The position numbers and the translations under genes are program-made. This document shows, one piece after another, positions 17,600-25,819 of a stretch of 64,000 nucleotides of DNA (the first letter of the stretch is position 1; the number at the start of each line of letters is the position of its first letter). The notes below the pieces were generated by a model. It did no database searches. It worked only from the letters and a program-made list of their open reading frames with translations, and was not told the DNA's origin. The stretch is from positions 1 to 64,000 of the forward strand of contig CAWGIG010000001.1 of assembly GCA_963822595.1 (NCBI GenBank), in the 5' to 3' direction. Origin of the DNA: CAVRUH01 sp963822595. GTDB lineage: Bacteria; Chlamydiota; Chlamydiia; Chlamydiales; Waddliaceae.

Positions 17600-19831
17600 C
17601 TACATCAAATATTCCATTTGTTTTAACCAAATTGCCATATGATGAATAAGGATACCTTCAGGATACTTTAGAATATCTGCTGATTCTATTTGATCATATG
17701 TTAGCTTTTTCGATAGCAACATATTACTGATTGCTTTCGCAGCTTCTTCTCGAAAATAAGAATCTGCATTGGTTAATTGATGTAAAAGATATTCTAAAAC
17801 AGATGAACATTGTTTTTCACTGAGATGAGGAACCAATGCCGACAAGATACTAGCCGCACCATACACCCCTCTTTCAATGGATGATAATTCAGAAATGTGC
17901 AAGAAAATTTTTTCTGCATTTTCAGAAGATAGTCGTGGGGCAATTTCAGTAAGAATATAGCAAGGGTTCTGAGTTTTTATTATACGAGGTAAAATAGAGT
18001 CGAATTTTTCCTTGTTAAGCATTAAAAGCAGCCCTATAAAGCTTCTTGAAATATCACACGATGTATGAGCCTTATCTTCGAAACTTTTCATATGCCATTC
18101 TAAAAATCTAGCAAATTGCTGTTCAGTGAATTTTGGCGCTAGGTTCGTTAAAATTTCAACCGCTTTAGTGATGCATGACATCTCTGAATAATTTCCAAGG
18201 CGGCTAATTGTGTTAAATAAGGGTTCAAAAATACTATTCCTGTGATTATTATTCAGCATAGGCACTAATGAACTTAGAGTTGTCAATGCAAGTTCTCTCC
18301 AAAAAGTAAATTCCTTTTCAAAGCGATTAACAAATAATTCTAAAAAGCACGAAATTTGTTCAGCGGTGAGTCTTGTTCCTATGCCTATTAGACGATAAAA
18401 GGCTCCTTGACAAACAAGTGGATCCTCAGAAGACAAATTCTCATAGATGGGACCAAAGATACTTGCTATTTGATCCTGACTGAGCCTCGAAGCAATCTCT
18501 TCCAATGTATCGAGAGCCAATCCACTAATTTCTTCGCGGACATTCTCTAAATTTTCGACCACAGGGTTGATGATATCATTGATCTCTTCAAAAGAAAAAT
18601 GTTGGTGAGTCATCTTAAACATATCTAAGGCGAAAATGTTTGAATTCCAATTTTGATGGTTCAATCTAAACTTGATGAATTCGAGCAAGCATGGGATTTC
18701 ATCTTTAGTTAATTTAGGGATTAAAACACTTAAAGTTTGCCTAGCAGTTATAAGACTGTTTTGCACAAAATCAAATGAATTCAGGATGATTCTAATCGAA
18801 TCCAGACATAGCTCCGAAGTTAACTTAGGCGCCAGGGCAGTTAATATGCCAAAAACAGTTTCACAACGAAAAATAGTTTTTTGATCGTTCCAAAGTATGA
18901 TTAAATTCACTGTGTTTAGGGTTTGTTCGTGTGTCAGAGAATTCGCTATTATCCTTAATACCTTCAGCCCAGAAAATTTGTCACTTGAGGAATCAGTCTT
19001 AAATTGTGTTTGGATAGATTTGTAAATGCAATCGGTTTGCTCCCTATTAAGTTTTGGAGCCATCAGCATTAAACAGAAAGTTGCCTCTTTATAAATTTCA
19101 TGATCGTATAACTCTCTAGGAATCAGTCCCAAAATCATTTTGAACTCTTCCTCGGTTAGCTTTGAGACATTATCCAACAAACAAATAATACCGATACGAC
19201 GTAGATCTTTGAGCTCTTTCCGTAGCTGATCGCAAGATCTATCAATAATGTATTCTAGTTTGCTTTCTTTTTGTGAGGGAGTTAGGGATTTTTCTAATAT
19301 CTTCATTACTCGATAACTATGTATCGTGGTAGCTGGATTATATATTTGTTTGATGAGATAATCTAAAAATTTCTCCAACTGCCGGTCAGGTAGTCTGTGA
19401 ATAAGGTCTGTTAAAATGTCCCTAGATTTTATATATAGGGGATAACCCTCCTCCAATTTACTGATGAGGCAATCCGCCATTTTCTCGATTGGCAATTGAA
19501 TGTTTTTTTGGGAAGAAATGACCAACAAACCTGGCACTCGTTCCGGTGGACGAAATTTAGGATTTCTCACAACATTGAGAATGAAATTTGAATCGAATTT
19601 AACTTCGAGGAAGTTCGGATTGAAAGACCAGCAACGGAGAATTCCCATTTGGCACCCTAGCATTAAATCAGATCTAAATATCATTGTTGTTGCAACAAAA
19701 TAGATACGTTTGCTGACATGTCTAAGTGTAAGTAATTCCTTGGCAGCATTATTTTTAAAAATTTCTCCCAATACATCATTTGTCAGACCCATTAATGAAA
19801 GGGTGATTGCTCCGTTATTACTCAAACTCAT
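17600..19831 (-). CDS. F-box-like / HEAT-repeat protein 1
   Basis: A ~743-aa protein (ATG 19831; a TTG six bases earlier is also in frame). Residues ~8-55 resemble an F-box (LMGLTNDVLGEIF...LLTLRHVSKRIYFVA), followed by the family phrase LRCWSFNPNFLEV and then some 14-15 HEAT-like helix pairs of ~38 aa marked by L-T-x-E-Q-I (LTAEQISCFLELF, LSQDQIASIFGPI). F-box proteins in eukaryotes recruit targets to SCF ubiquitin ligases, so a bacterial F-box/HEAT protein is a candidate host-targeted effector; secretion is not shown. Its start overlaps the end of the upstream paralogue by 14 bp, so the pair is one operon. Confidence 0.75.
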   Translation of the reverse strand: MSLSNNGAITLSLMGLTNDVLGEIFKNNAAKELLTLRHVSKRIYFVATTMIFRSDLMLGCQMGILRCWSFNPNFLEVKFDSNFILNVVRNPKFRPPERVPGLLVISSQKNIQLPIEKMADCLISKLEEGYPLYIKSRDILTDLIHRLPDRQLEKFLDYLIKQIYNPATTIHSYRVMKILEKSLTPSQKESKLEYIIDRSCDQLRKELKDLRRIGIICLLDNVSKLTEEEFKMILGLIPRELYDHEIYKEATFCLMLMAPKLNREQTDCIYKSIQTQFKTDSSSDKFSGLKVLRIIANSLTHEQTLNTVNLIILWNDQKTIFRCETVFGILTALAPKLTSELCLDSIRIILNSFDFVQNSLITARQTLSVLIPKLTKDEIPCLLEFIKFRLNHQNWNSNIFALDMFKMTHQHFSFEEINDIINPVVENLENVREEISGLALDTLEEIASRLSQDQIASIFGPIYENLSSEDPLVCQGAFYRLIGIGTRLTAEQISCFLELFVNRFEKEFTFWRELALTTLSSLVPMLNNNHRNSIFEPLFNTISRLGNYSEMSCITKAVEILTNLAPKFTEQQFARFLEWHMKSFEDKAHTSCDISRSFIGLLLMLNKEKFDSILPRIIKTQNPCYILTEIAPRLSSENAEKIFLHISELSSIERGVYGAASILSALVPHLSEKQCSSVLEYLLHQLTNADSYFREEAAKAISNMLLSKKLTYDQIESADILKYPEGILIHHMAIWLKQMEYLM

Positions 19832-22217
19832 TTTCAAGACACTCCATTTGATTTAACCATTTTGAGAAGGCACGTATAACCATCCCATTGAGAGAATTTT
19901 TGGTTCCATAATAATGTTTTATTTGTGCATAGGAGCACTTTCTCAATACTAAAAGATAGCTTAAAAAACTCATAGCCTCTTCAGATACGGGCATATAAAT
20001 GTCGGTTAATAGTTCTATCAAATGTCCTAATATTTCTGAAAATTGTTCCTTAGAAATTGCAGGGGCTAGTTGAGATAAGGTCTTGAGTGCCTCTTTACGT
20101 GAATTCCAATCTTTATCCTTTAACTTTCCTAGGATAGGCCCTAAAATAATCCCGAGTTGTACAGGATTAAGTTTTGAGGATAAGGCGATAAATATTCGGA
20201 AAGCATTTAAACGGACAAAATGGTCCTCATCATATAATTTGTTAAGGGTGGGTTGTAAAATACTTGTCGTTTGTTCAGGTGTAAGCTTAGAGGAAATCGC
20301 TATTAAAGCACTTGTACTACATTTACGAACCAAAAAAAAATCGCTATCAAATTTGTTAATGATAGGCACTAAAACTTTTTCGACATGTTCCGCGCTGAAT
20401 TTAGAGGCCAGTGTTTTTATAATTGTTAGAGCCATTATATGCGATGCAGGGTTAGTATCTAATGTAAGTGTATTAATGATTTCTCTTAAAATAATGAAAA
20501 TGTGATCGGAAGTCAGTGAGGGGGCAAGTGCGGTTAGGGTTTCGCAAGCTTTATTTCTGACGAACAGGTCCCCATCGTTTAATCTATCAATAAGTTGAAC
20601 TAATATTCCAGTGATTTGCTCACTAGTGAGATGACTCAATACATCGTATAAAGCATTAATAGCCTCAAGACGCAAGAGAGCAACACCATTCAAGTGTTCA
20701 TGAACTTTTAATAAAATGGTCTCGATTTGATCTGGGGAGAATTTCGGTGATATTTTTTTTAGTGTCTGTTTTGCAGAATAATGAATCACTTCATTACTAC
20801 ACCTCAACTTGATTAAAAGTGGGGGCATGACAACTGCAATTTGTTCCGGATTGAACAAGGGTGATGACAACATTAAGATCTTTAAAGCTGCAATATTACA
20901 ATCATGATTATTATTTTTCAGCACTTCAAGAATAAAATCCAAGAGGGCCGGTATTTCATCTGTAGTTAGTTTCGGGGTAACCTCAGAAAAGAATTTTATT
21001 ATTTCTCCATAAGTAAATCTGGAAACATTTCTAGAATTTATTAATCGAATGATAGATGTGATATACACCAACGCGTATTGTGGAGTAAGTTTAGGAATTA
21101 GTGCTCTACAGGCTTTTATCGCTGCTATGATTTCATCTTCTGATTGATAAACGATTTCTAAAACTAATTTTGATACATCTGAGGTCTGTGATATGGATAG
21201 CATTGGAGCTAATGAAACCAAGGTATTTAAAACATTGATTCGAATATCAACGTTACCATTCGCTAGTTTAAGTTTTATTATATCGATCATTCGTAATATT
21301 TGTCCGGGTGTCAGAGCAGCTGCTAAGACAGCTACAGCTTCAAAAGGACCTTGTAGATTGCGACGATCCTCTCGACATAGTTCTTCTTCGATGAGATTAA
21401 AAATACTTGTGATTTGTTCAGTGGTTATTTTAGGGGATAGACGCTTTAACCAATAAAGAAGCTCTGATACAAAAGTGTTTTTTATGTCGTTTGCACAAAT
21501 AATAGGTTTTACAAATCTAGAAAGTTGATCAAAAGCAAGCTCGGGCACTAAATTCGTGAATGAGTTTAGCGCGATGTGACGAATGGTACATTTTTCAGAA
21601 GTTAATTCTTTATTTTCATCGATAATAGGTTTCAAAATGACAGTCATTAGATCGGGATCAAGAGGAGCCAAGAACTCCAAAACAGAATCTTTATAGAATT
21701 GATTTGTGCCGTATATTTCATCAAGGGTATTTTCTAATAGCCATGTGAATTGTTTTTCATTTAGATTAGGCGTCAACCTCTTTAGGATTTCCATAACTGA
21801 GTGTTTTGCTTTTGCGTTAAGTTCATTTAATTTACTAATCAGATGTTCAGCAATTTTATGCGTGGGCAATTTAATACTATTTTGAGAAGAAATAAGAATC
21901 AGACCTGATATCCTATCTTGAAGTTTGAGGTTGGGATTATGAATGACTCTTAAAATGCTATTTATATTGATTTTGTCACTGATAAACTTAGGATTGAAAG
22001 ACCAGCAGTGGATCAGTTTTCTTTGCCAATCTATTTTTGCTGAACAGTTAAAGATAAGCTCCGTAGCAAAAATGTATAGTTCCTTGTCAATCAACCTAAG
22101 TGCACACAAAACGGCCGAATTATCGTCTTTCAAAATATTGTACTTTACCTCCATAGGTAAATCTTTGAATGGAAAGATGGGAGTAGTTTGCACATTACCA
22201 TTATTCAATGGGTTCAT
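19818..22217 (-). CDS. F-box-like / HEAT-repeat protein 2
   Basis: 799 aa, start ATG 22217 with GGATG upstream. The N-terminus has FPFKDLPMEVKYNILKDD, an F-box-like LPxEVxxxIL core, then IHCWSFNPKFISD as in the paralogues. The remainder is a solenoid of about 16 HEAT-like units with regular phrases (LTPEQTTSILQPTLNKL, LTSEQITGILVQLIDRL), many with the VRxxA position of classical HEAT repeats (DLFVRNKACETLTALAP). No signal peptide. It is the most regular of the three intact family members. Likely a protein-binding scaffold or substrate adaptor; the target is unknown. Confidence 0.75.
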   Translation of the reverse strand: MNPLNNGNVQTTPIFPFKDLPMEVKYNILKDDNSAVLCALRLIDKELYIFATELIFNCSAKIDWQRKLIHCWSFNPKFISDKININSILRVIHNPNLKLQDRISGLILISSQNSIKLPTHKIAEHLISKLNELNAKAKHSVMEILKRLTPNLNEKQFTWLLENTLDEIYGTNQFYKDSVLEFLAPLDPDLMTVILKPIIDENKELTSEKCTIRHIALNSFTNLVPELAFDQLSRFVKPIICANDIKNTFVSELLYWLKRLSPKITTEQITSIFNLIEEELCREDRRNLQGPFEAVAVLAAALTPGQILRMIDIIKLKLANGNVDIRINVLNTLVSLAPMLSISQTSDVSKLVLEIVYQSEDEIIAAIKACRALIPKLTPQYALVYITSIIRLINSRNVSRFTYGEIIKFFSEVTPKLTTDEIPALLDFILEVLKNNNHDCNIAALKILMLSSPLFNPEQIAVVMPPLLIKLRCSNEVIHYSAKQTLKKISPKFSPDQIETILLKVHEHLNGVALLRLEAINALYDVLSHLTSEQITGILVQLIDRLNDGDLFVRNKACETLTALAPSLTSDHIFIILREIINTLTLDTNPASHIMALTIIKTLASKFSAEHVEKVLVPIINKFDSDFFLVRKCSTSALIAISSKLTPEQTTSILQPTLNKLYDEDHFVRLNAFRIFIALSSKLNPVQLGIILGPILGKLKDKDWNSRKEALKTLSQLAPAISKEQFSEILGHLIELLTDIYMPVSEEAMSFLSYLLVLRKCSYAQIKHYYGTKNSLNGMVIRAFSKWLNQMECLENEFE

Positions 22218-22388
22218 TAATTATCATCCAAATTTTTAGAAAAATTATACCTAAAAGTAAGTATAAAATCTACTTCATAAGCAATTTCATATAACCTCTC
22301 TCTGTAAAGACTTAATTAAATATTTATGTTGACATAATGACCTTAGTATTCTAGGATTAGGATAGGTATACACAACCAAATAAAGTAG

Positions 22389-22613
22389 ATGGGGGCCGAA
22401 ATGAAACGTAAAAAAAATAAAAGCAATGGTGACGATCCAAAACCTCTCAATTTTGATCATGATGAGGAGAAAGGACCTAGTGATCATTTAAAAAAACCAT
22501 TTATGACTCCAGCTGATGAGAGAGGTGATAATGAAGACGATCAATACTACGAAGAAGAAGAGGCTATCAGCCCGGAAGAAGTAGAAAAACGAAAAGAAGA
22601 TGACGATATCTAG
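22389..22613 (+). CDS. small acidic hydrophilic protein
   Basis: 74 aa (or 70 from the second ATG at 22401): a basic start (MKRKKNKSN) followed by a very acidic body (DHDEEKG, DDQYYEEEE, EEVEKRKEDDD). No Cys, no membrane segment, probably disordered. It stands alone between the F-box/HEAT operon (divergent) and the hemolysin III gene. I do not recognise a family. Coding nature is supported by the consistent hydrophilic composition and a G-rich site before the second ATG. Confidence 0.5.
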   Translation: MGAEMKRKKNKSNGDDPKPLNFDHDEEKGPSDHLKKPFMTPADERGDNEDDQYYEEEEAISPEEVEKRKEDDDI

Positions 22614-22693
22614 GGCCATGCATTAAATATATAGCAGAAAATCTCATAAGGAATTAAGCTTGCTGAATTTTAACCCCTTGAGATTGAATCAAC

Positions 22694-23320
22694 ATGTATT
22701 ATTCAGAGAAATTCAACAGCATCACTCATTTAGTCGGAGCCATCCTAGCTATTATGGGGTTTGGCTCCCTTCTAACTATAGCCGTCCAACAACAGAATAT
22801 ATTAATTTTTATCGGCTTCACTATCTTTGGGCTAACCCTGGTCATGCTTTATAGCATTTCAACTTTATACCACAGCTTTCAGAGTCCGATTTTAAAAAAC
22901 GTATTCCAAAAACTCGATCATATTTCGATTTATTTACTTATTGCAGGTACATACACTCCTTTCACCTTGGTTACACTGATTGGGGGTAACGGATTGCGGA
23001 TTTTAGCTGCCGTCTGGAGCTTGGCCCTCATTGGAATCACATTAGAGTTAGCTCTCAAGAAACGTATGGAAGCTCTTCAAATCATGATTTATTTAGTGAT
23101 GGGATGGTTGATAGTTATTGATTTTGATGCGGTAAAACAAGCGCTCCCTGAAGCCGGTATGTATTGGTTAGTAGCAGGAGGACTTGCCTATACCGTGGGT
23201 GTTATTTTTTATGTTTTAGACCATAAAAAGCTTTTAAAACATTCCCATGGCATCTGGCATTTATTCGTTTTGTGTGGATCCCTCTTTCATTTTATTGCTA
23301 TCGTCGGTTACGTGAGATAG
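22694..23320 (+). CDS. hemolysin III family (YqfA/PAQR-type) membrane protein
   Basis: 208 aa with seven predicted membrane helices. Family hallmarks are all present: SISTLYHS, KLDHISIYLLIAGTYTPF and the C-terminal HGIWHLFVLCGSLFHF, whose His residues form the metal site in the PAQR fold. Bacterial members are called hemolysin III but act mostly in membrane-lipid homeostasis; host lysis is not implied. It has no operon partner: 23.3-23.8 kb holds only a repeat element. Length and start (ATG 22694) are normal. Confidence 0.85.
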   Translation: MYYSEKFNSITHLVGAILAIMGFGSLLTIAVQQQNILIFIGFTIFGLTLVMLYSISTLYHSFQSPILKNVFQKLDHISIYLLIAGTYTPFTLVTLIGGNGLRILAAVWSLALIGITLELALKKRMEALQIMIYLVMGWLIVIDFDAVKQALPEAGMYWLVAGGLAYTVGVIFYVLDHKKLLKHSHGIWHLFVLCGSLFHFIAIVGYVR

Positions 23321-23330
23321 CAGCGTTGTC

Positions 23331-23346
23331 CTACATACGTATGTAG
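23331..23346. terminator. 16-bp palindrome after hemolysin III gene
   Basis: CTACATACGTATGTAG is a perfect palindrome eleven bases after the stop codon. It could fold as a short hairpin in the transcript or be a protein site; no T-run follows, so the terminator label is tentative. Confidence 0.3.
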
Positions 23347-23374
23347 CGAGGCGTGTCCAACGTTTACTTGTTAG

Positions 23375-23816
23375 ATACAAACTATTTTTAAAACACAGAG
23401 CAATCATCGCCCCCTTACCGGGAAATAACTAATAGACGTTAGGCAAACAATTTTCAACGCAAAGAGGAAGAGGTTCGCAGAGGCGCTGAGAATGAATAAG
23501 AAAAAAACAATCATTTTCTTTCTCTGCGTCTCTGCGAACCTCTCCTACTCTGCGTTGAAAATGGGCTGCTTAACGTCTATTATTAACTCTCTCTATTGAA
23601 AAAAGAGTTATTTAGGAGTTCACGCAGAACACCAGACGCTTAAAACTGAGATCAGTTTTATTGAGAAAGGAATTTAGTTTCAAGCATTAACAGACATTTT
23701 ATATTTTACTAATGTTTTTTCTGTATCTACTAAAATGATCTCAGTTTTAAGCATCTGGTATAAACTCTTACTCTCTGTGTTCTCCGTGAACTCTGTGTTT
23801 TGAAATCAGTTTGTAT
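23375..23816. mobile_element. MITE-like composite element B, 442 bp
   Basis: The ends are 26-bp inverted repeats differing at 3 positions (left begins ATACAAACTATTTTT, right reverse complement ATACAAACTGATTTC, both ending AAAACACAGAG). Inside are two nested palindromes: one around 23440-23575 (TTTTCAACGCA arms with GAGGTTCGCAGAGGCG-type units) and one pairing CTTAAAACTGAGATCA near 23640 with TGATCTCAGTTTTAAG near 23736. It encodes no protein. A closely related copy in opposite orientation lies at 35.1-35.5 kb. It occupies nearly all of the 529-bp gap. Confidence 0.75.
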
Positions 23817-23849
23817 AAAACAAGTATTTTAATTTACCCACTCACTAAC

Positions 23850-24272
23850 TCAAAAGTGCTTCATATGCTTTTTTAGTTCCATTGCCGGCACCATTTCGAA
23901 TCCACATTTACCATAAAACTCGGTTGCTGTTTCGTTTCCATCCCACACGAAAAGGCCAATAGAAATATATTCCTTATCTTTGATTTTATCGATAAGATGA
24001 TCCATCAATGATATGCCGATCCCTTTGCCTTGATAATCCGGGTGCACGCAGATATCATAGAACATACACATGATGCCATCTTCGAGAATTCTGCCGAAAG
24101 CGATCAACCTTCCATTTTCCCTGATAGACGCAACATATGTGGAAACATCCAAAATACGCTGCCATTTCTCTTCCGATTGATGGAAACTCTTACCCCAACC
24201 CACACTTTCTGTGAGAGTATTTATCTCATCAAAAGTGATCCCTTTCTTCGAATCTGTAATGATTGCTTTCAT
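23850..24272 (-). CDS. GNAT-family N-acetyltransferase
   Basis: 140 aa with the acetyl-CoA loop VHPDYQGKGIGISLM and a C-terminal WDGNETATEFYGKCGFE, standard for small GNAT enzymes. The substrate is not evident. Its 5' end overlaps the 3' end of the Tae4-like toxin gene by 44 bp, so it belongs to that operon; whether it modifies or protects against the toxin, or is simply carried along, cannot be told. Confidence 0.8.
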   Translation of the reverse strand: MKAIITDSKKGITFDEINTLTESVGWGKSFHQSEEKWQRILDVSTYVASIRENGRLIAFGRILEDGIMCMFYDICVHPDYQGKGIGISLMDHLIDKIKDKEYISIGLFVWDGNETATEFYGKCGFEMVPAMELKKHMKHF

Positions 24273-25302
24273 AAATTAAATCCGTTCCTTCTTGATTAGT
24301 TTGAATAGTATCGTTAAAATCTTCGCCATGTCCATCGTCCGGCAATTCCCAAAACACACCCTCTTGCGGCGCAATAGAATCCCAGCCTTTACCGCTAATA
24401 ATTTGTGCGTGCCCCGTACATGTAGTATGGGGACCCCCCCGCCACCTTTCTATAAGTATCCCCTTCCTACCCATTAATGTAGAGCACTTTTCACCGGTTA
24501 AATTTCCTATCACCTCACCTTTGCGCCATTCACAGTCGGGAGTCCCAAAGGTTTTTCTCATAAATTTGTCTAATTCCGTCAGTCGAAAAATATATTGCTC
24601 TCCATTCTTTCCGGAAACGGTTTCTCCAGGAATTGCAGGTATCTTGTACCCAGCTTGTTGCAGAACATAACTGATTCTTGAGGCACAACCATTTATAAAA
24701 CTTTTACTATCAAAATTCTGTTTCAATTTTCCTCCAACGACCTCTTTCAACTGCCATATTTCTTTGACTTCAGTATATGCACGCTTAGCTTGGGAATATG
24801 TTGGTCTTTGCGCAGGACGACTCTTAGCCGCAACCAGGCGCACCATAGCTTTTTCGTCCATGTATGTTCTCAGGGAATCATGTAAAGAATCTTCGGAATC
24901 GAAACTTCGTTGAGGAGGTGTAAAGATTGGAAAATATGGAGTGATAGCACTAATTTTGTCTGTAGTCGCAGCCAAAGTATCACAAACCGCAACTTTACCA
25001 ATTTGGAAGGAAGTACAACCCTCTCTAAACCCGTAAACTATTTGAGACATTTCCTGAATCGATTGATTCACTGTGCGACTAATTTCATTTGAGGAAAGTC
25101 CCTGCGCTCTCATTCTCCGAATCGATTCCTTAATTTGGCTCGCTTTTCTCCGAATCATTCCCGTCTGGGAAGGTGTACGATTATTTCCCGCCGTAAGCCA
25201 TTCGCTTTCGGCACGGTCTATTTGTCGCTCAAGTTCTGCATCTGAAGACTCCGTCTGAGGCATCAAATAAATTGTCGTTGGATATGGAGCTATTTCGTTC
25301 AT
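24229..25302 (-). CDS. Tae4-like peptidoglycan amidase with shared N-terminal delivery-type module
   Basis: The C-terminal half matches the Tae4 amidase family, which cleaves the D-Glu-mDAP peptide bond in bacterial cell walls. Visible features: INGCASRISYVLQQAG with candidate nucleophile Cys206, the YIFRLTELDKFMRKTFG segment, KGILIE, and TGHAQI with His298 completing the Cys/His pair. Residues ~50-165 (IKESIRRMRAQGLSSNE, TPPQRSFDS, KAMVRLV) form a module shared with the 898-aa toxin upstream in the same operon. That makes the two a modular set: same N-terminus, different killing domain. There is no signal peptide. No Tai4-like immunity gene is recognisable; the adjacent 92-aa membrane protein is the only small neighbour upstream. 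Confidence 0.75.
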   Translation of the reverse strand: MNEIAPYPTTIYLMPQTESSDAELERQIDRAESEWLTAGNNRTPSQTGMIRRKASQIKESIRRMRAQGLSSNEISRTVNQSIQEMSQIVYGFREGCTSFQIGKVAVCDTLAATTDKISAITPYFPIFTPPQRSFDSEDSLHDSLRTYMDEKAMVRLVAAKSRPAQRPTYSQAKRAYTEVKEIWQLKEVVGGKLKQNFDSKSFINGCASRISYVLQQAGYKIPAIPGETVSGKNGEQYIFRLTELDKFMRKTFGTPDCEWRKGEVIGNLTGEKCSTLMGRKGILIERWRGGPHTTCTGHAQIISGKGWDSIAPQEGVFWELPDDGHGEDFNDTIQTNQEGTDLIYESNHYRFEERDHF

Positions 25303-25326
25303 ATTTACCTACTTTTTTAAGGAATC

Positions 25327-25605
25327 CTAATGCTTTTCTTTAAAGTGTCCATTTACTTTATGAAACAATTTCATTGCCAAAGATGCAACAGTTGGGGTTG
25401 CCAATAGTCCTATACCTAGCACATGTGAGCGTATGGCTAAATTTTTAACATTTCTCCCTAAAATCTTATTGTTTTCTAAACTCCATCTTCCATAGTCTCC
25501 AACCTTCATTTCAGTAGACTTACCTAATGAGTAAAACGTCAAGCTACCGCCTATCATTGCACCACCTAATACATAACATCCTGTTGCAATCATATTTTTC
25601 TCCAT
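25327..25605 (-). CDS. small membrane protein between two toxins
   Basis: 92 aa (or 88 from the second ATG at 25593, which has GGAG at better spacing). Two hydrophobic stretches (CYVLGGAMIGGSLTFYSL and VLGIGLLATPTVASLAM) flank a polar middle, so it is probably a two-pass membrane protein. It lies 24 bp before the amidase gene and ~215 bp after the rRNase gene. Position and size would suit an immunity or accessory protein, but it resembles neither the soluble acidic colicin E3 immunity protein nor periplasmic Tai4. Function open. Confidence 0.5.
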   Translation of the reverse strand: MEKNMIATGCYVLGGAMIGGSLTFYSLGKSTEMKVGDYGRWSLENNKILGRNVKNLAIRSHVLGIGLLATPTVASLAMKLFHKVNGHFKEKH

Positions 25606-25636
25606 TTTTATAATTTAATACGTTTTTTAGGGCAGT

Positions 25637-25697
25637 GGTTGTATTCGGCCAATTCTCAAACCTGGATAGGTGTTTAAGAGTTGGCCGAAATTAAACC
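25637..25697. repeat. short hairpin related to inverted repeat H
   Basis: TTCGGCCAATTCTCAAAC pairs with GTTTAAGAGTTGGCCGAA (25644-25689). The same phrase (TTCGGCCAATTCTTAAACCC) forms the outer arm of the large inverted repeat at 31.65-31.98 kb, so related elements bracket the six-gene coiled-coil and rRNase block. The remaining ~120 bp before the next gene are featureless. Confidence 0.65.
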
Positions 25698-25819
25698 ATA
25701 ATCCGTTTTTTGCAAAAAACTTGGGCCGATTCTAGATTTAAGCTCCAATATTACTGCTAACACTTCAAGGGGTCAAGATCATTCCGATTATTTTCGGCTT
25801 TTAGCAATTCACTTTTATT

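Noticed and set aside
19500..20505. Plus-strand ORFs of 67 and 140 aa within the HEAT genes
   Set aside because: Antisense shadows of long, well-supported minus-strand genes; no ribosome sites.
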